The notes beneath the pieces were generated by a model. It made no database searches and had not been told where the DNA came from. It saw only the letters and a list, made by a program, of their open reading frames with translations. Shown here one piece after another: positions 54,993 to 64,000 of a stretch of DNA of 64,000 bases. Within the stretch, counting starts at the first letter, position 1, and each line of letters begins with the position of its first letter. Made by a program: the position numbers and the translations under genes. The DNA is from Juglans regia (Eukaryota > Streptophyta > Magnoliopsida > Fagales > Juglandaceae), in the NCBI RefSeq assembly GCF_001411555.2, contig NC_049907.1, forward strand, positions 32,253,734 through 32,317,733. The letters run 5' to 3'.

Positions 54993-55830
54993 TGATATGA
55001 ACCCGTGGGAATGAATTCCCTTGAACCCACAATCAATTTGAAAACTCCCCAAGAAAGCCAAAAATCAAGTCAAGGATGGAGAATCTAGACCCGATGAGAA
55101 CTTGTTTCAAGAACCTAGATTATATTAAAATCTAGACCCGTTGAAGAACCCGTCTCAAGAACCCAGATTACAAAGGAGGAACGCCACAAAGGTTGTGATT
55201 TACCTTTGATAAGTTCAAGAGTTCAATCAAGAACAAGAGGAGAAAACTCAACTCACAAATAAAATTCAATATTGTCTAATCTGTCAAATGAGGCTATAAA
55301 GAGTTTTTTAAACCCAAACCTAATCAAAACCCTAGGCAAAATAAAGCCCCTTTTACCCAAAATTACCCTTGATGAACAGTACCGGCTACAGTACGCGCGG
55401 CTACAGTAACCCCTACAATAAATTGATGAAACCCTAGTTCCTAAAAAGTAACTTTCCAAATAAGCCCTTGGCCAAAATACAAGGCCTTCCCAAAAACATA
55501 GTTCATAAGAAATAAGACATGTGAGACAAGCATCTTCAAACCGACTTATTCTAAACTAATAAAATAAATTATTTAACCAAATTGGAAGCCTCCAATAACA
55601 ATAGGCCGTATCTATAAGTCATGTCTTCCACAGCTTGAATGAAGTGGATCAAAACTGGTTCTTCTTCTTTCAAACCCATCTTGAGTGTTGGGCTCTTGCT
55701 GGCTTCATCCAAAGTGGATTGCACCAATCCTTGCATTGCTTCCTTGATCTTCTTGGCCCTTGATCTTGTAATTGGCCCATCTGGAACTTGCAAATGATCT
55801 TTAAGTGTAGGCCCACCTTGGTTCCTATTA
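54993..55830 (-). repeat. 5' LTR of element E
   Basis: 838 bp. On the plus strand it runs from TGATATGAACCCG to ...GGTTCCTATTA; the last bases have mutated from the family's CCCATCA. Next to it lies the TSD GGAGT (55831-55835). The CR-type tail is encoded at 55793-55620 (VPDGPITRSRAKKIKEAM). Confidence 0.87.
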
Positions 55831-55835
55831 GGAGT

Positions 55836-58222
55836 ACACGCCTATGGGCTTTTCCCTTGCCATTTTTTGGAATTTTCATGAACCCTCAACCTCTCCATAC
55901 AGCTCTCACATACTCACTTGAAGATTCTCACACTTTCTCGCAGTTTATTTCCAACCAAACAAAGAAGGCTTCTTTTCAAGAGAATATTTCGCCACCTTCA
56001 AAGAGAGAGAAGGTAAGACTCGGTTTTCTCTTAGTTCCTACACACACATATCACTTTTCTAACTCAAAATGAGATTCAAATCTCGAAGGAATTCGAGAGT
56101 GGTGAAACACACGTTTTCTACACCTTTTCATGAAAAACGATTTAGGGTTTTCAAGAAGCCATTGATGCCGAATAGTGAGAGGTGTTCATCCTCAATGTAT
56201 TCAACCACCACAATGTGTTCTAACCCTACTTTGAGTTTTGTATAAAAACACGAGTGAAATGAAGGGGTTTTGACCTAAAAATCCTAAAGGCCAAATGGTT
56301 TAAGATCAAGTGATGCCCTAAAAACTCTCACACACTCGAGAACATGAAATAAGATTTTTAGACACTCTTTCTAAAGTAATACACTTCGGATTATAGCTTG
56401 CTAATATTTCATTTTGTGGATTTTTTTAAGTAGACACTCAACTTGCTCTTGGTTAATAGTTGTATATATTTGTGTAAATCATTTTATTGTTATGGTTGTT
56501 TTGATTACTATTTCTTGTTTGCTTACTTGAATATGCTAATATGAATTTGATATGAATGATATGATTCGGTTTAAGATGAAAATGGCAAGAATGTCCTATG
56601 TATGTTTCGGTTTTAAGGAAAACAATGTTATTAATTTGTGATGCTTGATGATTCAGCTATACCATGTCTTAGAGGTTTTGGATCTTAGCCAAACACCATG
56701 ATTTTATGTTTTGTTTCGTTGTCCTTTGATTCCTAAGCAATATGTTTGAAGTTTGAAGCATTTTTAAGTGATGATTATTCATGTTTTTGCACTTGTATGT
56801 TTTGGCCAAGGCCCTTTTTCATTGTTCCATTGATGTATTTTGATAGTTCATGTGTGATCTATGCTATCATGCCATGAATTGAACATGTTATGCTTGGTTA
56901 TTTCATGTACAACATTTCATATGTCATATGTCAAGTATAAGAACGTAAGTCTCATGTCACATGCATTTGGGCGAAGTGATCTCAAAAAGTGTTTTCAAAG
57001 AAAAGAGTCTAAATGTTTTTATCACGACCCCGAGTATTAGGGCGGAAGAATGTCCTAGTGGAACTCCTCTGTCCAGTCTGGAATGTTTAAGAATGTAGAT
57101 GTAACCCCTAGGTCGACAAAGAATCGTCGACGTGCCTCAAATAGATTCTTTTTAAAGAATTCCGGAGTAAGAAAACACCTAACGCTAGTGGGTGCATAAG
57201 GCATATAACCTGATGAAATACTGTTGAGTTAATATGAAATGACTTTATTTATGATGTATTCATCACGGTGTATGGACCATTGATGGTGCGGTAACTAGCA
57301 GGAACACGCAGTGCAAAGGGGAATCGTGATGTGTGCACCCTCTGAACAAGAATAAGAACTCATGTTATGGATCACTTGATGAGAATCTCGTGATATGATA
57401 AGGATCACTCGATGAAAATCTTGTGATATGTTCTGATAATGCAAGTTCTGATTAAGTTCAATGTAGAAGAGAAAGTTAAAGATGTTTTCTGAAAATGACA
57501 ATGTCTCTATTACAAGTCTTTGAAAATGGTTAAATGCACAAGTCAAGTTCCGGTCAAGTCATATGCCAAATACATGTCCATGCACGCATTTCATGATATA
57601 CCTTTTGTATGCATATGTTAACTATTGTATGTTGCGTGTTTACTTGTTGAGATTTCTCGAAATCTCATTGTGGTAGTTTCAACTACCATTTCCCAATCGG
57701 AATGGTATAAGTTGTTACAGGATTAGAAGATGACATCCATGGCCAAGCGGAAGAGAACGGCATCTACTCCGAAGAGGATCGTGCCTAAGATGGATATGAG
57801 TCAGCCTGAGCCATCCATCCTAGAGCGACTCGAGGCCGTCGATCAAGAGATTACCGGAATACTCTAGTTCATTGAGGATTTCAAACGACACAACAATTTG
57901 GGAAGGTCCCGTGTTTTGGGAGTTTAAAATTACTCTATGCTTTGGGATACTATGTCTTTTATATGATGCATGTTTTATGGGAATTTGACAATGTTGGGAT
58001 ATTTTGTTAGTAAACGGTGCCATGTGCTTCGCAATTGCTTATCGCATTGCTTAGATTATTTGACTTTTATTATTTTCTGCTGCGATTTTTATTGTATACT
58101 GCTAGTGTACTTAGGTGAATTGTATTTTATCTGTCATGTACGAGGGGGGTGTGTAGCCATGTGTTACATGTCCCGACATTTCAATCATCGTCAAATCCCA
58201 AGTAGGGGCTGGGGGAGCCACA
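55836..58222 (+). repeat. 3' LTR of element F, right part
   Basis: Resumes after E and its second TSD copy. It holds the block at 57020-57200 shared with 10500-10690, the three-hairpin module (57650-57720) and the terminal block shared with 750-1416. It ends GGGGGAGCCACA at 58222. No primer site follows, in agreement with a 3' LTR. No gene. Confidence 0.82.
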
Positions 58223-58769
58223 ATGAGTATTGTTTCTAATTAGTGGTCTTATCATAGCTGCCTAACATGCCTATAGTTTCAGTATTGGAATCATAGAGTT
58301 TGATGCAAAGGTAGATCTAGGAGTGACTCTCAAGGAGGAAGAGTCAACCTAGTCCGAGATAGGCATGTAGTAGTTAGGTGATCATATGTGTTTGGTCAAC
58401 CTTATTTTGGGTGTACGAATAAAACAACTGGACATGTATATAATTATTTAAGGAATGGAGTGACTTTTTGATATTGTGAGAATATCTTTATGGTTTGTAG
58501 ACTTCTAGTACTAAAATGTTTAGCCTTCAAACTAAACCTTACTTTTCTACTACGATTCAATATTTATATCGTTACACATGCACTTTCATGTAAACGTTGC
58601 ATGCCTAACTTGACTTGAACCTTCGGTGTTGCCGATCGGCAGTATCCTTGACACCACAAATCCTTTACCGAGGAACGGGGCATCATGGCTAGTTAGGGTT
58701 TAGGAGAGGGCTTTGCCATTGGGTCTGATTTAGGATGAGGGCTTCCCAAATTTCATTTGGTATTTTTTT

Positions 58770-58945
58770 AGAATAATTCTAGATATAGTTACAGATTGTG
58801 CAAGCATCGCACACTCCTTTTGAAAATGAGTGAAATTCACTATTAAGAAATTAATTTTCATGTGGATACTGTATTTATTCAATTTTTTTAAAATAAGTGT
58901 ACAACACTTGCATAATTTGTAACTGCAAATATAATTTCTCTTTTT
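58770..58945. mobile_element. Possible MITE
   Basis: Imperfect inverted ends: 'tagttacagattgtgcaag' at about 58786 and 'cttgcataatttgtaact' at about 58907-58924. About 175 bp, no coding capacity. The TSD is unclear. Confidence 0.45.
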
Positions 58946-59683
58946 TAAATTAGCCACATGGCATGGCCATGTCAAGCAGACACAGGGGCTATATCACAGG
59001 AGGTCGAATAGCAATTCTCTTATATACATATATATATAATTATTCGATCAAATACTATTATACGTATGAACCTAAATGGGCAAGACGGAGGATACATGTC
59101 AGATTTCTATTAGGTTATGAATGACAAATACTCGAAATGGTAGTTTTTATCCAAAATACAAGAATTTGAGCATTTAATCAATTGCCTTTTGAAACATAGG
59201 GAGTTTTCTAAAATAAATTACAAAACGAAAGGATCATATGGGTCTGTACACATCTGAAATTGAATGGGGGTGGTGATGTCCAAAAAACCTGATTAATTGA
59301 TTTAAACGGTTACTCGATTTTCTAATTTGGAATGTTAGTTGGAAAATTACTTTGAGGTGGTTGTATAAAATTGTCTCATGCCCTTACCATTTCTTATTCA
59401 TTTCTTGCCTTTTGTGTTGTAATTCTTAAGGGAGCTTTTATGGACACATTTATATCTATGATACCTCACTTTAACTCAAGCCATAACCATTAAATCTTGG
59501 TTTGATTCAAGGCTGCTTGGTTTAATCTTTATTCTTTTAGTTTGATTAGTTTTTACTTTAATTGTTCATAAATGTATATAAAAAAAAAGTAACCTACACC
59601 TATATTCTGTACTTCTTATTCGTATGTACTACTTCATAATTGTACTACATTTCATTCTAGAAGAAGTATTCATTTAAGGAGTG

Positions 59684-59828
59684 ATTTAGATTCAGAGATG
59701 AGCTGAGATGGTTTGTGAATAGTAGAATAAAAGTTGAATTATTTATTATATTTTGTGTAAAAATTTAGAAAAATTGTAATGATGAATTGAGATGAATTGA
59801 GGTGGATTGAGATGAGTTACGAATACAA
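59684..59828. mobile_element. Possible MITE rich in 'gagatgagttgagatg' words
   Basis: A roughly 145-bp unit with short inverted ends (tttagattc / gaatacaaa) and repeated 'gagatga' words, typical of short high-copy plant repeats. No TSD found. Confidence 0.35.
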
Positions 59829-60235
59829 ACGAGACTTTAAGATGTATCTTTTAAATAATTTTTATGTTAGGAGTTATATGCATATACCAAATAAAAAATT
59901 AAGAGTAACGTATAAATCTGCCGTTTAAAGATTTGCATAATTCAATTACGATCGATCGAGATATCGATCCGATCGATCGATGTATAAAACTATTATACTA
60001 TTAGCATGATTGAAGATGAAAAGCTAAAAAAGAACAATCTTATTTAGTTTTAATTACTTGCAAATTTTATTTTTATTGTATATTTTTATCGCAATTTTTC
60101 CTCCAAAAAATATATTATCCCAAAAAACTAATTACTAATGTCGAAAAATAGATTGCAGACAGACAAAGAATGTAAGGACACTGGTTGCAGAGGATACGGA
60201 CCCCTCGTCGTGTGTATACACATCCACATATACCC

Positions 60236-60243
60236 TATATATA
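60236..60243 (+). promoter_or_regulatory. Probable TATA box of the bZIP gene
   Basis: TATATATA is followed by a CT-rich tract (60250-60278) such as often surrounds plant transcription starts. It lies about 760 bp before the start codon. Position-based inference. Confidence 0.5.
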
Positions 60244-60283
60244 CACACACGCCCCTCCCCTTCCCCCCTCCCCCCTCATTTAC

Positions 60284-60469
60284 ATGCCATCTCCGAAGCT
60301 TCGCTTTCGGGTCTCTTCAGACACACTCCTTTCTTTCCATCTCCATGTGATTTTGTTTGTTCAGATTCTCTTCCTGCACAAACGCGTGCGATTCTCCTCT
60401 GCTTTGCTTTCCAGCTGCCAACTCCAAGATCTGTTTGTGCAATCCTTTAGAATTTATGTCAACTATTAA
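60284..60469 (+). other. Possible upstream ORF in the bZIP 5' leader
   Basis: First ATG after the presumed start site; 61 codons beginning MPSPKLRFRV, ending TAA. If transcription starts at about 60270, ribosomes would meet it first. No similarity recognised, and it may be removed if the leader is spliced. Confidence 0.3.
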
Positions 60470-61001
60470 GATTCCCGAGAAAATCCCCTGATTTTCCTGG
60501 AGATTTTGTGCGTTGTCGTTGAATGCTGATAGATTTATACATATGAATGTATGTATGTGTCTCTTAATTCTATGTTCTATGAGCCTCTCCATATCTAATT
60601 GCTTGTTCTGTTCGAATACATCCCCTGGTCAGATCTACGGTTTCCTAAGGTTTCTGTGATCTCTGCTACCTTAATTTTCGGGTTTGTGTTGGGGGGTTCT
60701 AGGGTTTTAATCCAGTCAGTTAATGCCACCCTTCTTTAAAGATAGGAGAGAAATCTGTAATTTTTTGGGTTTTCTGTGCTCATCATAGCTTTCACTTATT
60801 GTCTTCGAATATATTGGGTAATCCATTTGTTGAGTCTTGAAGGACAACTGGTTTTTTTAGTGTCTTGAAAATCTGCATTTGGCTAAGTTTCTTCTAGAGT
60901 TTTGATTTGTTCGGTAAGGTTCTAAAGTTTCTCGGGGTTTGGTATTGTTGAGCTCTTGTGTGAGAGAATAATAGGGTTTGAGCCTTTGAGGTTTTTACTA
61001 G

Positions 61002-63408
61002 ATGGATAAGGAGAAAACCCCTGGCCACGGTGGAGGTTTACCACCTCCATCAGGCCGTTACTCTGGGTTTTCGCCCACCGGAAGTAGTTTCAATGTAAAA
61101 CCTGAGCCGTCTTCGGCGTCACCATCCTACCCGCCATTGGCCCCAGGTTCTAGTTCAGACTCGGCTCATTTTGGGCATGGCATGAGTGCTGATTCCAGTC
61201 GCTTTAGCCATGATATTAGCCGAATGCCTGATACCCCACGGAGGAGTTTGGGTCATAGACGTGCCCATTCGGAAATTCTCACCCTTCCTGACGATATTAG
61301 CTTCGATAGTGACCTTGGGGTTGTGGGTGGCGCGGATGGGCCTTCCTTTTCTGATGAGACTGAGGAGGACTTATTGTCTATGTATCTTGATATGGACAAA
61401 TTCAATTCATCATCTGCTACCTCATCATTCCAAGTGGGGGAGCCATCTTCTGCTGCGGCAGCACCAAGTCCAGCACTGGCAGCCATGCCAACACCAGCAT
61501 CAGGAGCTGTGACTTCGTCTGAGAATTTTGCCATTGGTTCTAATGAAAGGCCCAGAGTTAGGCACCAACATAGCCAGTCCATGGATGGGTCAACTACGAT
61601 CAAACCGGAGATGCTTGTGTCAGGTTCTGAAGATATGTCTGCTGCTGATTCGAAGAAAGCCATGTCAGCTGCTAAGCTTGCGGAGCTCGCTTTAATTGAT
61701 CCCAAGCGTGCAAAGAGGTATTATTTCTTGAAGAATGGTATGCGTTTATTTAATCTTCATAAGATTAATGATGAACAATGGTTTATTTTCATATATTAAC
61801 TCTAAAATTGGTTGGTAAGATTTCTTTTTTAAAACATCAATTAGCTGGTCCAAAGAGTCATTCTGTCCTGCACAAATGCTTGTTCATGTTTGGTTGTATA
61901 TCGATAACATTCTGACTTCATCTTTTTTCTTCCTCTTTAAATATACCAAAATGATATGTTTATAAAAATGTGGGATTACCCATTATGGTATTTATGAGGC
62001 CCTTGAAATTTGCTTCTTTGCATACAGAATAGAAGGTCTCTGTTTTTCAGTTCTGAAATTTATATATGCGTATTTTCCTGCTCCGTAGTTCTTTATTATT
62101 TATTTTAGCTTGCACAGCCAGTGAAAAAATCTAAATGAAGCAGAAATATAAGTTTTTACGTAAATTACACTTCTTGCACGGCCCACCACTGGACCATGCA
62201 TGATTACTGTACGCTGCTCTCTAGCTGGTTATTTCCTTTCAGACGATGTGGAGAGCAGAACTTCTGACCTGTAAAATTTGGAAGTTTCGCTATAATTTTT
62301 GCAGCTTCATTCGCTGCCATCTTTTCCTGCTTTGTTTTTGGTGGCTGCTGTTGAGTTTTGTGGGGTTGTGTTGCTATTGCTTTCTTATAGGTTCCTTGGG
62401 ATGAGATGAAGATGATCCCTATGATTCTGTCGCCACCTGTTTTTGCTTCATTTCAGACCGGAATAAGATTCTGTAATGCCACCTTTTTTTTTTAATTCAA
62501 GGGCATATACTACTTTGAGTGATGCCGTCTTCCTCTTATTGTGGGGGTGTCCTCAGTTTTAATGTGACTGCCCATTCTATGGAGAAATAATGTTTAAATT
62601 TTGTTGGTACCATGGATTCTAGTCTCGTTATTTCTATGGATGTGTTGGTCAGGAGGCTCTTGCGAGAGGTGCTATTGATGCTTCTCCAAAGTGTACTTTC
62701 CTATTAGATGATTTATTGCTTGCTCTCTCTCATTATTATTCACTTTTCTGTTTTTCCCTTGTAATAGCTTTGTGTTTTACTTGAATATCATGCTATTTGT
62801 TCCATGTGATAGGATCTGGGCAAACAGGCAGTCAGCCGCTAGATCAAAGGAAAGAAAGATGCGATACATTTCTGAGCTGGAAAGGAAAGTGCAGACACTG
62901 CAAACAGAAGCGACTTCATTGTCTGCTCAGCTGACCCTCTTGCAGGTTAACTGCGTCAGCTCTGGACATACTCTTATTTTTGACTGCACGTGTCCAGTTT
63001 CAGTGACTATATCTGCTATATGTGGTTGTGTTGGCATATTTTTCCCTGTTTATTTTTTCTTTCACAATTTTGATATCTAGCATTAGGAAAGTTCTACATA
63101 TTACGCCATCATCCCACTCTTATCCCACTATGATGAGATGGTATTGTCCTTCAACCTTTGAATTTCTTTTTTTAAGAAAATAAAAGATGATCCAAGGGTG
63201 ATGAAAAGTAATACATTTACAAAGTGGGATAGTAGTGTAGCATATAACATTTCTCCTAGCATTATTCAAAACATAGCCTTATATGGTAGTTTCAATGACA
63301 TTTCTTTTGTTTGTTTTGCTTAGAGAGATACAAATGGCCTGACTGCTGAGAATGGTGAACTAAAGCTGCGCTTGCAAACAATGGAACAACAGGTTCACTT
63401 GCAAGATG
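61002..63408 (+). CDS. bZIP69-like: Group I bZIP transcription factor (exons 1-3; gene continues beyond the window)
   Basis: Exons 61002-61717, 62813-62945 and 63324-63408 join in frame with GT..AG introns (311 codons so far). The N-terminus [20 protein letters not shown], the motif [20 protein letters not shown], the acidic [18 protein letters not shown] and [11 protein letters not shown] match the VIP1/RF2a-like group I, closest in my memory to Arabidopsis bZIP69 (At1g06070). The basic region [12 protein letters not shown] spans the start of exon 2 and has the group-I lysine at N-x7-K. The leucine zipper follows ([19 protein letters not shown], exon 3 [19 protein letters not shown]). The phosphosites implied by HSQS and RAHSE could bind 14-3-3 proteins, as in VIP1. 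A nuclear DNA-binding dimer is expected. The start fits the family N-terminus. The C-terminal exon is not in the window. Confidence 0.93.
63086..63255. mobile_element. MITE in intron 2 of the bZIP gene, 9-bp TSD
   Basis: 170 bp between two copies of CTAGCATTA (63077-63085, 63256-63264). Imperfect inverted ends of about 30 bp start GGAAAGTTCTAC and GGAGAAATGTTA. A 9-bp TSD and G-starting ends suggest a Mutator-like MITE; if the TSD is 8 bp, hAT is the alternative. Confidence 0.7.
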
Positions 63409-64000
63409 GTAAGCACGAATTCATCTTCTTATCTTGATAGAGACATATTCAATGCCACATGACTTGTTTTTTTTTTAATGTTTCTGTAGAGATTGGCACA
63501 AGATTTATTTATCAAAAAAAAGAGATTGGCACAAGATTTTAGGGAAATAAAACAGCCAAGATGATGAAGCTTGGTTGAGTAGGATATTCATGATGCATTA
63601 AGTATATGCTTACATGTGTGCATCCATGTCATGTTAGAGGAGATAGAGGTTTTAATGCCAAGATCTTTTTTTTTCCTGTCTGTCAAGAAGTGAACTTGTG
63701 TGTAATTACCTTTTCATTTTTGACGGTGATATATTGCATGGTCTTTCTAATTTTGTTATCATGCAATTGTACCTTGTTATAAGTATATGATCTTATATGT
63801 TTTAAGGTCCCACTAATAATGAAAGAAAAAGGTACCACTTGCTTGTGTCTTGTTTTATAGGTTCCCATGTTTGTTCTATTCTGGGACTTGACATTTTATG
63901 AGTCGCTTGAACATACCTCTAAGTAGACATGTTCCAGCCATGGCCTTTCCCTACTTTTTTTGTTTGGATGAGCATATCTAGGATGTGTGGTGACATTTCA
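63409..64000 (+). other. Start of bZIP intron 3
   Basis: Begins with donor GTAAGC after codon 311. No sequence matching the next family exon is seen before the window ends. 63490-63540 repeats 'agattggcacaagattt' twice. Confidence 0.7.

Larger units (their letters stand above)
40700..55830 (-). mobile_element. Element E: CRM-type chromovirus with large internal deletion, split by D
   Basis: Flanked by GGAGT (40695-40699, 55831-55835), both inside LTR F. On the minus strand the order is 5' LTR (54993-55830), primer site, gag, protease, [element D], linker, RT, start of RNase H, 3' LTR (40700-41522). The rest of RNase H, the whole integrase and the start of the 3' LTR are deleted, so RNase H runs directly into the LTR. 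Many frameshifts. It cannot move alone. Confidence 0.92.
58223..60230. other. Intergenic region upstream of the bZIP gene
   Basis: No coding region recognised. It contains two MITE-like repeats (58770-58945, 59684-59828) and a GATC-rich palindromic stretch (59947-59982). Base composition returns to that of plant gene flanks. Confidence 0.6.

Noticed and set aside
61718..61799. Read-through of bZIP exon 1 into '[11 protein letters not shown]..'
   Set aside because: A clear GT donor at 61718 and the in-frame continuation of the basic region at 62813 show this to be intron 1.

Overview
This window is plant nuclear DNA, most likely from a woody eudicot. The evidence is plant-type LTR retrotransposons (Ty3/gypsy chromoviruses and Copia), CACTA, hAT and FAR1-related sequences, and one intron-containing plant bZIP gene. 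The species cannot be named from sequence alone. About 95% of the window is repeat-derived. The only gene that looks functional is a group I bZIP transcription factor at the right edge, which runs out of the window. I saw no rRNA, tRNA, CRISPR or bacterial features.

Layout. 1-5212: a decayed Tekay-like chromovirus (element A) with a rearranged 5' LTR. 5213-10880: a long LTR fragment split by a 2.77-kb solo LTR (6125-8894, TSD CCACC). 10881-15203: a 4.3-kb LTR in reverse orientation. 15204-16080: Copia gag pieces joined head to head, with a primer site and an LTR. 17344-18072: a FAR1/FHY3-type pseudogene. 19180-21610: a transposon-like region packed with the palindrome TACGTTCGAACGTA. 21369-24014: a decayed CACTA (En/Spm) element. 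24015-24114: a 100-N assembly gap. 24115-28853: a CRM-type chromovirus (element G) whose polyprotein runs into its 3' LTR. 28854-38635: a degenerate satellite of about 154 bp, interrupted by a hAT-like element (8-bp TSD) and a 4.3-kb solo LTR (TSD AAAAG).

38640-58222 is a nest of four retrotransposons. The 3' LTR of a Tekay-like element (F, 39697-58222) was split by CRM-type element E (40700-55830, TSD GGAGT). E was split in its protease by D (43083-52777, TSD CCTCC). D was split in its 3' LTR by C (43121-48047, TSD ACCCA). The insertion order is therefore F, E, D, C. C and D belong to one non-autonomous family: both lack the whole reverse transcriptase, share the same deletion junction, and carry in-frame repeat expansions in the integrase. 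They nonetheless keep LTRs, primer site, polypurine tract and long open frames, and evidently transposed in trans. This is the best candidate here for something undescribed.

58223-64000 returns to ordinary genic DNA: an intergenic stretch with MITE-like repeats, a TATA box, a 5' leader with a possible upstream ORF, then bZIP exons 1-3 (61002-61717, 62813-62945, 63324-63408), with a MITE in intron 2.

A second pattern recurs in the long-LTR families: a run of three short hairpins near the LTR 3' end whose stems are kept while the loops change.
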